The notes below the pieces were generated by a model, which was not told where the DNA came from, did not search any database, and saw only the letters and a list, made by a program, of their open reading frames with translations. 12,500 bases of DNA from Symbiodinium natans (Eukaryota; Sar; Dinophyceae; Suessiales; Symbiodiniaceae), in assembly GCA_905221605.1 (NCBI GenBank), contig CAJNDS010000946.1:560577-573076 (forward strand), read 5' to 3'. Shown here in pieces: positions 1 to 7,682 of the stretch. The stretch's first letter is position 1. Each line of letters opens with the position of its first letter. Both the position numbers and the translations under genes were made by a program.

Positions 1-164
<164 letters not shown>

Positions 165-185
165 TTTTCATTTCATTTCATTTCG
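165..185. repeat. CATTT pentamer repeat next to the microsatellite
   Basis: Three to four units of CATTT (AAATG on the minus strand) form a sharp transition between the unique sequence and the (CAA)n tract. The change from unique sequence to pentamer to trinucleotide repeat resembles the degenerate tail of a non-LTR retroelement, but this is only inferred. Confidence 0.75.
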
Positions 186-472
186 AACGCATGTGCGGGT
201 CATGTCCCGTGACCTACTCGTTCGGGACCTGGTCTGTTTCGATGTCCTGGCCATTGCAAGCCAGGTGGGTTGCGCTTCTGTACACTTCTCTGCGAGATTG
301 GTCTTCAACCTCAGCAGGCAAGCTTGCAGGCAGGCCGAGTCTGGGGGGCATCAGCTATGCAGGCTGGCGCTTGTGCATTATGAGGCATGGAGGCTTTTCT
401 TCTGCAGTGCGAGCAGTGGTCTGGAGGTGTGATTAAGTCCAGAATTCGGACTAGAGGAACTTAGGGATTCTA
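186..472 (-). other. non-coding 3' region after gene 1
   Basis: About 290 bases lie between the last hairpin of the array and the repeat tail. I see no convincing protein on either strand; the open frames on the plus strand (about 80 codons) lack any family signature and are probably chance. The stretch holds one decayed hairpin (204 to 228). If gene 1 is transcribed as drawn, this would be its 3' untranslated region or that of a polycistronic RNA. Confidence 0.5.
204..228 (-). repeat. decayed boundary hairpin (H0)
   Basis: Perfect 6-base arms GTCCCG (204-209) and CGGGAC (223-228) enclose a shortened core. The core retains the TGACCT and ACTCG portions of the family but lacks the AGGAGG half. 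I read it as a deleted or diverged copy of the hairpin family; with half the core gone this is less certain than the others. Confidence 0.5.
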
Positions 473-516
473 TGGTTCAGTTTGCTGGAGGCGACCTCAC
501 TCGCATACTGGAACCA
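473..516 (-). repeat. boundary hairpin H1 (3' end of gene 1)
   Basis: Plus-strand core TGGAGGCGACCTCACTC at 486-502. The arms at 473-485 and 503-516 pair over 12 of 13 positions with one bulged base, the longest stem in the set. The gene 1 stop codon (TGA, complement of 497-499) is inside the core, and the last residues of gene 1 are encoded by one arm. Confidence 0.9.
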
Positions 517-1789
517 GGCTGGTTGTCCGATATGGGGACGCCAGAATGGCAGCTTCTCGAGCTCGAAGGAGGGACCGAAGCCGTCCACGATGAGAGGAGG
601 TGAGCATCTTGAACACTATTGCGTAGGGCTTGTGCTCTTCGTAGATGTCGTCATAGAGCGGATTGATGATTTGATAGAAGCGGAGGGCCATGCTGTTCTG
701 GAAGTCTTGAGAATGATCCTCAGGGTTAGGAATGCCAGCATTAGCTCGAAATGCAGAGTTGACTTGCTTTAGCAGGGCATCCTCGAAGAGCTCCAGTAGT
801 TCACCTCGCGAGATAACCGTGTCCGCGATCATGGATCGAATCCAAGAAACTTCCTCTGCATTAATCTCTCGAAGCAGCCACTGCCTGTACGTGACCAAAT
901 CCTCGCGAATTTGGTCCTGGTAGTGCGTAAGATGAGGCAGCAGAGCCAGGAGATGTTGGTCGTAGGACAAACCATTGAGGTGATGGTCCTGATGTTGAAA
1001 GCGCCATCCATTCTTAACTGGCGATGCCCCTTCGGCGGAAGAAGAGACTTTGAGCAGCTGCTGCACCCGGTATACTGTGGAGGCTCGCCTTAGCGCCTGC
1101 AGGTCGAAGTATTGAAGGTCCAGTTGCTTGTCATCGTGCAGACGAAGATTGTCAGGGAAGTAGTCCGAGCCTTGTCCTGGAGCATGCGATGGCTGTGACT
1201 GCTCAATGCCTGAGAGTAGGCGTGGAGTTGACGATCGCATGAGAAGGTGTAGATGCGACAGGGCGTTGGCAATCATAAAGTGCACCTCACCTTGGCCGAA
1301 GTGGCGCGTCAGGTACGTCCAGATGCGCTGGGTGGTAGGCTCCGCATCTTCGAGCTGGAAGGAGTTCTGGCCAGGACCATCATTGGTGTAGTCGCGAATC
1401 GCCTGAGAGATGAAGAGGAGCTGGCGCTTCTGATGGTACGTCAGAGTAGGAGAGCGAGGCTCTGTCAGCATCATCTCTTCATGCTTCCGTTTTGCGGCCA
1501 AGTTTCGGGGTGCAGTTTTGGGAAGGTAGAGCCGCAACTCTCCCATGTGCCGGTGAACTTTCTCCGCGAGCAGCTTCAAGAAGCTGCAGGTGCGCGAGGC
1601 TATCCGTATCTGGCGGTTCAAGTGTGGGATCGCTTCCCCCGCAGGGGTGCGTGAGGATGCCAGGTCCAGATTGCTCGCTGCGGCGGCGCCAGATGGAGTT
1701 GTAGGGTAAACCGGCAGCGGTAGGAAAAGAGACTCAAGAAGTACCTCCATTGCCTGTTCACGGCTGAGGACGGGGTGAAGGTCTGCCAT
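497..1789 (-). CDS. gene 1: tandem paralogue family protein, 430 aa, intact
   Basis: I do not recognise this protein family. The ATG at 1789 is chosen because the N-terminus from there (MADLHPVLSREQ) aligns with gene 3; the frame stays open upstream to 1954, but only from a GTG inside a hairpin. It is closely similar to gene 3 along its whole length, clearly related to gene 2 and distantly to gene 4. Shared blocks in order are an N-terminal helix (AMEVLLESLFLPLPVYP), RQIRIASRTCSF, a basic AAKRKH, YTNDGPG, RIWTYLTRHF, DLQALRRAS, a YRQWL helix and a C-terminal block around NPLYDDIYEEHKPYAIVFKML. It is rich in Leu, Gln and charged residues, looks mostly helical, and shows no signal peptide or membrane segment. 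Its stop codon lies inside hairpin H1. Function unknown; the intact frame suggests recent constraint or recent copying. Confidence 0.8.
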   Translation of the reverse strand: MADLHPVLSREQAMEVLLESLFLPLPVYPTTPSGAAAASNLDLASSRTPAGEAIPHLNRQIRIASRTCSFLKLLAEKVHRHMGELRLYLPKTAPRNLAAKRKHEEMMLTEPRSPTLTYHQKRQLLFISQAIRDYTNDGPGQNSFQLEDAEPTTQRIWTYLTRHFGQGEVHFMIANALSHLHLLMRSSTPRLLSGIEQSQPSHAPGQGSDYFPDNLRLHDDKQLDLQYFDLQALRRASTVYRVQQLLKVSSSAEGASPVKNGWRFQHQDHHLNGLSYDQHLLALLPHLTHYQDQIREDLVTYRQWLLREINAEEVSWIRSMIADTVISRGELLELFEDALLKQVNSAFRANAGIPNPEDHSQDFQNSMALRFYQIINPLYDDIYEEHKPYAIVFKMLTSSHRGRLRSLLRAREAAILASPYRTTSLVPVCE

Positions 1790-1803
1790 GGGCCTAGGTG
1801 GAA

Positions 1804-1835
1804 GTTCGCCAGGAGGGGACCTCACTCGTGCGAAC
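1804..1835 (-). repeat. boundary hairpin H2 (5' of gene 1)
   Basis: Consensus core AGGAGGGGACCTCACTC at 1811-1827, with perfect 6-base arms GTTCGC (1804-1809) and GCGAAC (1830-1835). The gene 1 ATG starts 22 bases beyond the core on the coding strand. Confidence 0.88.
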
Positions 1836-1936
1836 CTGAGGGAAAACTTTGCGAGAAGAGCTGTGCTTAGTGAGGCTTGGCGTGGGAAGATCGGAGCTAC
1901 ACGCTTTTTCCCGCAATTTGGGAAGATAGTGCAGTG

Positions 1937-1959
1937 AACAGGAGGGGACCTCACTCGTT
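1937..1959 (-). repeat. boundary hairpin H3 (3' of gene 2)
   Basis: Consensus core at 1940-1956. The arms are only 3 bases (AAC and GTT), so the outer stem is weak here while the core is perfect. It sits about 30 bases after the gene 2 stop. Between H3 and H2 there is a spacer of roughly 100 bases with no gene visible. Confidence 0.8.
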
Positions 1960-1986
1960 TGGAAGGCTTTGGTGCTCGGACGGTCT

Positions 1987-3223
1987 CTAGCCCCGAATTT
2001 TGTCGTCTAGCGTCTGCTTCAGACGTTGACGATGTCGAACGAGGAGCAGTGTCAGCGCCGCAGCAAAGTTCTTATAGTCATCATAGACCTGGTCGTGGAG
2101 CGGGGAAAGAATTGTGATGACTCCTTGTGCCTGCTCGAATCTCCTTGGTCTCCTCCATATCTGTGTCGTATTTGTTGCCAGAGACTGTCAGCAAAGTAGC
2201 GATGCAGAGTGTCTCTAGGTAGAAGCTGATTCACTACCAGGTTGCGCACCCACAGGAAGTCCTCATCGGACAGAGGGGTTGACAGCCATAGGCGGTACAG
2301 TGTCAGGATCTCTCGGAGTGTCTCCTGATAGTGCGGGATCATTGAAACCAATTTGGTGTGGTAGTCCTCGTAGTCAAGCTTTGAGAGATCACGGTCTTGT
2401 TCAGGAAATCCCAGCCATCTCGGATCTGGTCGCTGGCCGATGTAGGTGTGGAGGCCGTAATAGTCCGCAGTTGTTGTAGTAGGCGAAGCTGAAGTGATGC
2501 TCTTTTGAGCGTTCTGAAATCGTATGCGTCAAGATCAAGCTGATGTGGGTCTTGAAGCCGGAGGCCTAGGGGGAAATATGCTTGGCCTTGCCAGGTCTCC
2601 GCCGTCGTTTGGGGATGCAGCTGGAGTAGGTTCCGTTGATGTGCTGGAGTGAATTCAGACCTCAGAATGACCTTGGCCTGCTCCAAAGTGCGGAGCAGAA
2701 TGGCATTCAGCTCTGATTGCGAGAGCCTCCCGGTGAGATAATGCCAGGTTAAAGCACCAGCCTGATCGGCTTCGGACGTGCTAAAGGACGGCGAGCCTTC
2801 TCCGTCATTTGTGTAGTTGTGGATCATGAGGGTGAGGTACATGATTTGCTGGCGCTGGAGGGGCCCCATATTCGGGGGTAGGTGCGCTGAAGGCTGCTCG
2901 TCGTCGATGTGCTTGCGCTTACCTGCCAAGATACGTGGGCTAGCCTCAAGGGGCAGGGCAGTGTGTCTTCCCTCGCGCCAAGCCAGGTACCGATCCAAGT
3001 GACATATGAAGCTGCAGAGACGTGATGCTACTCGCATGCTTCGTTCTGCCATGCGTTCAAGGTCTTCTGTAGTGAAGAGGAGCCTCCTCGGGGCGAGATG
3101 AGTTGTTGCTGAGGCTGATGTGGCCATGTGCTCACTGATGCCGCCAGGTAGGTAGATGGTCGTTGGGACGTGGAGCGACTTCAGGAGAATCTCGAGCAGA
3201 ACCTCGCGAGACGGTGAAGGCAT
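1987..3223 (-). pseudogene. gene 2: tandem paralogue, two frameshifts
   Basis: A member of the same unrecognised family as genes 1 and 3. The ATG at 3223 (MPSPSREVLLEILLKSL) opens a frame to 2339 that contains the family blocks MRVASRLCSF, AGKRKH, NYTNDGEG, WHYLTGRL and a LDLDAYDFRTLKRAS segment. Homology then switches frame near 2360-2380 (LDYEDYHTK, then IPHYQETLREILTLYRLWL) and switches again near 2090-2120 (ILSPLHDQVYDDYKNFAAALTLLL). It ends at a TAG, complement of 1987-1989. The two shifts suggest a decayed gene, though sequencing or assembly indels could also cause them. All family blocks are present if both shifts are corrected, and the total length is close to that of genes 1 and 3, so inactivation looks recent. 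Confidence 0.75.
2004..2031 (-). repeat. imperfect palindrome at the 3' end of gene 2
   Basis: CGTCTG (2011-2016) and CAGACG (2020-2025) pair around a 3-base loop, and outer CGTC (2004-2007) and GACG (2028-2031) extend the stem past a small bulge. It lacks the core of the boundary hairpins and lies in the last codons of gene 2, so it may be fortuitous. Confidence 0.45.
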
Positions 3224-3236
3224 GGCTGGTTTGCTA

Positions 3237-3263
3237 GCTGGATGGAGACCTCACGTGGCCAGC
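3237..3263 (-). repeat. boundary hairpin H4 (5' of gene 2), diverged core
   Basis: The core is a variant (ATGGAGACCTCAC). It is the only one of the 15 in which the internal GAGG/CCTC mini-stem is broken. The outer arms GCTGG (3237-3241) and CCAGC (3259-3263) still pair. The gene 2 ATG starts about 20 bases further along the coding strand. Confidence 0.65.
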
Positions 3264-3548
3264 CTGTGTGGAGAGGCTGAGCCCGGCTGTGGCAAGCTTC
3301 AATGAAAGCAGAAAGCTGCAGACTTGAATGTGTTACTAGGTGAATCAGCCAGGGCTGAGGCCTTGGCTCTGCATCAGGCTCCAACTATCTGCAGAAAGAC
3401 CTTATTGCCGGAGAATGCCGCAGTAGTCTTAGTGAGAAGGGACTGTGCTGCAGTTGGAGATGCAGGAGACTTTTCCGCTGCTTTATCTTGGCTTGCAAAA
3501 GGCTGCTGGTGTCCTAGTTGGACAGAGACGTTGCTAACCTGGTGCTCT
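3264..3548. other. intercistronic spacer between genes 3 and 2
   Basis: About 285 bases without a supported gene on either strand; the open frames here start from non-ATG codons or show no family similarity. A small hairpin can be drawn at 3350-3371 (AGCCA and TGGCT outer pairs), without the conserved core. No promoter or polyadenylation signal is evident. Confidence 0.4.
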
Positions 3549-3579
3549 ACTTTGCAGGAGGGGACCTCACAAGCAAAGT
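3549..3579 (-). repeat. boundary hairpin H5 (3' of gene 3)
   Basis: Perfect 7-base arms ACTTTGC (3549-3555) and GCAAAGT (3573-3579) enclose AGGAGGGGACCTCAC plus AA. It begins 11 bases after the gene 3 stop codon. Confidence 0.88.
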
Positions 3580-3589
3580 TGCTAGCAGG

Positions 3590-4882
3590 CTAGGGTGCAA
3601 AAAGGCGAAGCAAGGACTGGTGCCTCTCGTGCGACAAAGTACGATGAAGTGATCGAGCCCGTTGGCGGTTCAGGGGAGTGAGCATCTTATAGACGATCGC
3701 AAACGGCTTGTACTCCTCGTAGACGTCATCATGTAGAGGATTGATGATTTGGTAGAAGCGAAGAGCCATGCTATTTTGGAAGTTCGGAGTGGAATCAACA
3801 TGGCGAGGAGACTCAGCACTGGCCTGAAGTGTATGGTTTACCTGCTTGAGGAGAGCATGCTCGAAAAGTTCGCGGAGTTCTCCTCTCGAGACTGCCGACT
3901 CTAAAAGTGTGTCACGGGCCCAGGCCGTCTCCTCTTCAGTGATGTCACGTAGGAGCCATTGCCTGTACATCACCAGGTTCTCTCGGAGTTGGTCCTGGTA
4001 GTCCGGGAGGTGTGGCAGCAAGGCCTGGAGATGCTTGTCATAGGGCAATGAGTCGAGATGTTGCGCTTGTTGCTGGAAGCGCCAGCCATTGGTGACAGGC
4101 GACTCTCCGCCCTGGGTTGAGTGAGATATCTTGAGAAGCTGCTGTACTCGGTATATCGTCGACGCACGCCTGAGTGCCTGAAGGTCGAAGTATTGGAGGT
4201 CCAAGTGTTTGTCTTCGGGTAGGCCTAGATGTGGGGGAAAATAACCCTGACCTTGTCCCGGAGCCATGGACGGCTGCGACTGCTCCATGCTTGACATCAG
4301 ACTTGGTGTCGCCGACTTCATCAGGAGGTGGAGATGCGACAAGGCGGTGTCTATCATAAAGTTGATCTCTCCTTTGGCAAAGTGGCGGGTTAGGTACGTC
4401 CAAATTCGAAGTGCGGTATTCTCCGCATCTTCGAGTTGAAAGGAGTTTTGGCCTGGGCCATCATTTGTGTAGTCCCTGATCGCCTGAGATATGAAGATGA
4501 GCTGACGCCGCCGAAGGTAAGTCAGAGTGTTCTCCTGAGGCTCGTGGAGCATCATTTCCTCGTGCTTACGTTTGGCTGCTAGCTGTCGAGTGGCAGTTTT
4601 GGGGAGGTAGAGTCGAAGGTCACCCAGTCTCCAGTTGATCTTCTCCGTGAGCAATTTCATGAAGCTGCAGGTGCGGGAAGCTATGCGTATCTGACGGTCC
4701 GAGTGCCGGAGGGCGTCGTCTGCCGGGATACGTGTAGATGCCATTTGTATAGTGCTGGCCTCGTGGTCTCCCGGGGAGGATGCAGGGTAAACCGGAAGCG
4801 GGAGGAAAAGGGATTCCAGAAGCACCTCCATGGTTTTATCCCTGCTCAGTACCGGAGGGAGGGCCTCCATGGTCAGGCTCAT
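3590..4882 (-). CDS. gene 3: tandem paralogue family protein, 430 aa, intact
   Basis: Unrecognised family; the closest relative in the window is gene 1. Blocks by residue: VLLESLFLPLPVYP near 20-33, RQIRIASRTCSF 63-74, basic AAKRKH 102-107, YTNDGPG 138-144, RIWTYLTRHF 159-168, YFDLQALRRAS 231-241, YRQWLL 306-311, NPLHDDVYEEYKPFAIVYKML 381-401. It looks helical and soluble, with no signal peptide. The ATG at 4882 is the first start, but gene 1 aligns from the second Met (codon 5, ATG at 4870), so 4870 may be the true start. The ATG at 4882 lies in the 3' arm of hairpin H6. The gene ends at TAG, 11 bases before H5. Function unknown. Confidence 0.8.
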   Translation of the reverse strand: MSLTMEALPPVLSRDKTMEVLLESLFLPLPVYPASSPGDHEASTIQMASTRIPADDALRHSDRQIRIASRTCSFMKLLTEKINWRLGDLRLYLPKTATRQLAAKRKHEEMMLHEPQENTLTYLRRRQLIFISQAIRDYTNDGPGQNSFQLEDAENTALRIWTYLTRHFAKGEINFMIDTALSHLHLLMKSATPSLMSSMEQSQPSMAPGQGQGYFPPHLGLPEDKHLDLQYFDLQALRRASTIYRVQQLLKISHSTQGGESPVTNGWRFQQQAQHLDSLPYDKHLQALLPHLPDYQDQLRENLVMYRQWLLRDITEEETAWARDTLLESAVSRGELRELFEHALLKQVNHTLQASAESPRHVDSTPNFQNSMALRFYQIINPLHDDVYEEYKPFAIVYKMLTPLNRQRARSLHRTLSHERHQSLLRLFAP

Positions 4883-4907
4883 ACAGGAGGGGACCTCACT
4901 CGTATGA
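4879..4907 (-). repeat. boundary hairpin H6 (5' of gene 3)
   Basis: Consensus core at 4885-4901, with perfect 6-base arms TCATAC (4879-4884) and GTATGA (4902-4907). One arm contains the first ATG of gene 3, so the start codon would be paired in the folded RNA. Confidence 0.88.
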
Positions 4908-5262
4908 AGGCTCTGATGTTAGCCGGAGCAAACACAGCTGCCATGGTACTTTTGGGCCGAAGGTAAGCAACCAGGAGGTGAAGTTGCAAGGGAGGCCTGT
5001 CTCGGGCTAAGCTGCAGGGGTGGGGTTGCGCAGCAGAGTTCAAGCTTAAGGTGGGCAGAGCTGAGGCACTGACACTGGTGCGTGTTTCCCTCTTTCTGGT
5101 TAAGGACCTGAGGCTCTGCACGGAGAGGGAGAGGGGTGAGACGGTCTAGATTTGTGTTTGGGAGAGGCGCAGAGTAGCGGGAATAATTCTCCTTTGTCCG
5201 TCAGCAGCAGGCATCGTCGATCTTCTTGTGAGAAAGAAGTTGAGTAGGTTAGTTAAGTAGCC
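4908..5262. other. intercistronic spacer between genes 4 and 3
   Basis: About 355 bases in which I see no supported gene. At 4967-4987, GCAAC and GTTGC flank CAGGAGGTGAA, which resembles half of the hairpin core and may be a remnant copy or chance. Short open frames exist on both strands, but none resembles the family. Confidence 0.4.
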
Positions 5263-5287
5263 GACCAGGAGGGGACCTCACTCGGTC
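5263..5287 (-). repeat. boundary hairpin H7 (3' end of gene 4)
   Basis: Consensus core at 5267-5283 with 4-base arms GACC (5263-5266) and GGTC (5284-5287). The TGA of the core (complement of 5278-5280) is the terminal stop of the gene 4 frame. Confidence 0.85.
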
Positions 5288-6515
5288 TGCGAAACTGGCG
5301 CTGTAGCCGAGGGGCCCGCTGCCGTAAGAAGAGCATATCGGAATATCATCCTGCGCTCAGGCGTGAGCATCTTGAAGGCCAGAATTCAGGGGAAGGCCTG
5401 GTCCAGGACATCATTCTCCAGGGGAGAGAGTATGGTAAGTAGTCTGTCCTGTGCTCTGGAGTCTTCCGGAAGGTGTGCAGCAATTTGCCCTTTGAGCTGG
5501 AGAGTGAGGTGTAGCTTGGCAAAACTCTCTGGTATCGTGGTATTGTGCCATATTGCTTCAAGCGAGGCCAGTTCGGATGCTGTGATGGGTCGCGACAGCC
5601 AGGTTCTGCCCAGGCGGAGGTCTGTACGCATCTTTTGGTACGCATCAGTGGTCAGAAGATCATGGAGTTCCGTCAAGTGCTCCGCATAGGAAAGAAGTGC
5701 CATGGCTTGATCCTGTCGCAGGACGTCCCAGGGTTCGCTGGGGTAGACTTCGTCTGGCACTCGTGCTCCTCTTGCTTGGGCGACCATGAAGTCGACCATG
5801 GCCATGGTCCGGTAAATCTTGGACGCTCGCTGTAGCATGTGAATTTCTGCGTCGAGGATGCCCAATGCATGTTCGTCACTTTGAGTATGTGGATTGGTGT
5901 CTGCCTCTCGCGGCCACGGCGAGATATCCGAAGGGAAGAGACAGAGGTGAATTCCGTTCAGAACTCGTGTAGAGTCGCTGGGTAGGATCCAGCGCAGATG
6001 CTGGGCAGCGCCATTGACGATGTCCCTGACGGTTTGCCCGCCCATTCCCAGATTGTACAAAGTCTGAGAAATGATAAGGGCGGCTAACTTGAAGTCGTCC
6101 GGCTCCATGGTTTCCTCTTCAGTGTAGATATGCACCGTTTCGAGTATCATCTGCAAGGTGAGTGAGCTCCGTTCCGCCTCGTAGTGCTTGAGATGAGGGG
6201 GAGGCTCCGTGGGTGATAATAGGGATGCCATCTCAGCTTCGGCCAGCAAGGGTTAGGCTGAGCTGATTGGGAGAGAAGTCGAATCCAGTTGTAGCTGCGT
6301 GCCGCCAGTCTCAGGGTTGGAGCCAGCATACAGTTCTCTCGTCGAGCGAGACCTTTGGCCTCATCCGAGAGGTAGAGGTTTGCATCCGGATCACTGGTTC
6401 TCTTGCCTGTGTACAGCATTGCCTTGCAGAAGAGGTTCAGTGCGGCGAGCTTGGACTTCATTGGCATCGTCGATGAGTCTGGTCGTAGCGGGAGCAATGG
6501 GCATGTATGCAACAT
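5278..6515 (-). pseudogene. gene 4: most diverged tandem paralogue, frameshift and internal TGA
   Basis: A distant member of the same unrecognised family. An N-terminal piece begins at the ATG at 6515 (possibly the Met codons at 6467 or 6461) and carries a segment like the RIASRTCSF block of the paralogues (TLRLAARSYNWIRLL). Homology then moves to another frame near 6250-6270. That frame has ILDAEIHMLQRASKIYR, matching DLQALRRAS, and LRLGRTWLSRPI, matching YRQWLLREI. An in-frame TGA (complement of 5386-5388) stands exactly where genes 1 and 3 have Tyr or Phe. Beyond it the reading frame continues with the conserved LAFKMLTPERR block and ends at the TGA inside hairpin H7. A decayed gene is the simplest explanation; readthrough or RNA editing at the internal TGA is possible but unsupported. 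Confidence 0.7.
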
Positions 6516-6540
6516 GACGCAGGGTTTGAGAGGGGGGGCT

Positions 6541-6572
6541 AGGCAGCAGGAGGTGACCTCACTTTTCTGCCT
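6541..6572 (-). repeat. boundary hairpin H8 (5' of gene 4)
   Basis: Perfect 6-base arms AGGCAG (6541-6546) and CTGCCT (6567-6572) around a core AGGAGGTGACCTCACTT. It lies 26 bases before the first ATG of gene 4. Confidence 0.85.
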
Positions 6573-6848
6573 TTGAGCCTGGAGAGAGGGTTGGTGAAAA
6601 GCTATCAGTTCTTGGCAACTCGAATCAGCTGGATTTTGCTACGGCAGTGTGTGCTGCAGAGGAAGGCTAAGAGTGAGGAGCCGGCTTTGTCTGTGGTAGA
6701 GCGTCCCACCTTGGCTTGTCGGAGCATAGAGCATGACTTCGGTGTGGCACGTTGAGGACTAAGTCTAGGCAGCGGTAGCAGTGTGATGCGCGGCTGGATT
6801 TTGTCTCTGAGACACTGCTGGGTTGAAAAGGTGAAAGCAGTGACGCAT
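6573..6848. other. intercistronic spacer between ORF D and gene 4
   Basis: About 275 bases with no supported gene, hairpin core or recognisable regulatory signal on either strand. Confidence 0.35.
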
Positions 6849-6888
6849 GCACTCCCTAGCAGGAGGTGACCTCACTCGCAGGGAGTGC
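6849..6888 (-). repeat. boundary hairpin H9 (3' of ORF D)
   Basis: A perfect 9-base stem GCACTCCCT (6849-6857) with AGGGAGTGC (6880-6888), then a bulged A and two further inner G-C pairs, around core AGGAGGTGACCTCACTC (6861-6877). With H1 and H13 it is one of the clearest examples of arms that are complementary yet unique to the copy. Confidence 0.93.
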
Positions 6889-6911
6889 CAAAATTGAGCT
6901 CTGTGCATGCC

Positions 6912-7640
6912 TCACTCCTGCGGATCTCGTCTTGGGACAAGTGGGCCTTCGGTAATTATCCAGGTCTGGACTGTGCCCGGAGGCAGTGGGCTTCCTGTGG
7001 CAGACAGTACCGAGGTGCGCGCTGGGGGGGACCGCGGGCTGAACGGGTTAGGAGCAAGGGAGACAATCGGTCCAGGAGTGATGATCCAGGTGCCCACTAG
7101 CGTTGCAGCTTCTTGCGCGGGATGAGGATGAGCTGCGGCTGGGGGAGACATTGAGGCCCCCGACGTTGAAGTGCCACTTGTCGAGGAGGGACGTGCCATG
7201 GTTCTGGGAGCACCTTCCGCCGTGGGAGGGGGGCTATGACCTGAGTGGTCCTGCGCTTGGAAAGGCTGGTGAACCGGAGTCGGGGCAGGGGGGCCCGACG
7301 GCTGGTAGGCCTGCTGGGTGGCTTTGGGTACGGTTTGAGCCTGGTTCGCCGGCGAGAGTGCCTTGGTTGTTATGGGGGTGGGCGGAGGCGGCCTCCTGGG
7401 GCCAGCTGGGCGGGCTGGTTGGGGGAAGAGGCTGTCCGTCTCGAGGAGCTCCTTGACAGGGATTCCACTAGGTCGTCATCATCCTGAAGGGAAGAAGCCT
7501 CAGAGTCCAGGTCAGCCTCCGTGATCAGAGGGGAGTCTGCGTCCGCCTGATGCCTCTTGCCATGAGGATGTCGTCTTTTGGAGGGCTTGTCTTCGCTGTG
7601 TCGGGTTTCTCGATGTGACTTGCCTTCCTCCGGCGCTGAC
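6912..7640 (-). pseudogene. ORF D: Pro-rich, probably degenerate ORF
   Basis: Not recognised. The part nearest H10 reads as an Arg/His/Lys-rich then acidic segment (ADLDSEASSLQDDDDLVESL) up to a TAA near 7370. A second frame, open from about 7470 and carrying an ATG at 7199, is Pro/Ala/Thr/Ser-rich, contains two similar short segments (TWIITPGPIV and TWIITEGPLV), and ends at a TGA at 6912-6914. One frameshift would join the two into a single low-complexity protein of about 240 residues. No domain is visible and no ATG lies near H10, so the start is undecided. Placement between H10 and H9 is the main reason to treat it as a cistron. Confidence 0.4.
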
Positions 7641-7657
7641 GTGGCCAGTTAGCAGTA

Positions 7658-7682
7658 GAACAGGAGGGAACCTCACTCGTTC
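7658..7682 (-). repeat. boundary hairpin H10 (between ORF C and ORF D)
   Basis: Core AGGAGGGAACCTCACTC (7662-7678) with 4-base arms GAAC and GTTC. Its TGA (complement of 7673-7675) is the final stop of the ORF C frame. Two loop bases of the core differ from consensus but the mini-stem is intact. Confidence 0.82.

Noticed and set aside
191-436. Open frames on the plus strand after the microsatellite
   Set aside because: Two overlapping frames are open at once, neither resembles a known protein or anything else in the window, and composition alone explains them.
588-612. GATG...CATC around AGGAGGTGAG inside gene 1
   Set aside because: The arms are only 4 bases, the core half is partial, and the sequence is explained as ordinary codons of gene 1.
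1790-1954. N-terminal extension of gene 1 from a GTG inside hairpin H3
   Set aside because: It needs a non-ATG start, runs through two hairpins, and has no counterpart in gene 3; the alignment begins at the ATG at 1789.
3350-3371. Hairpin in the gene 3 / gene 2 spacer
   Set aside because: It pairs reasonably but lacks the conserved core, and one such stem in 300 bases is expected by chance.
6912-7487. Plus-strand Gly/Trp/Arg-rich frames in the ORF D region
   Set aside because: They are the reverse complement of a Pro-rich minus-strand frame; GC-rich, low-complexity DNA opens several frames at once.
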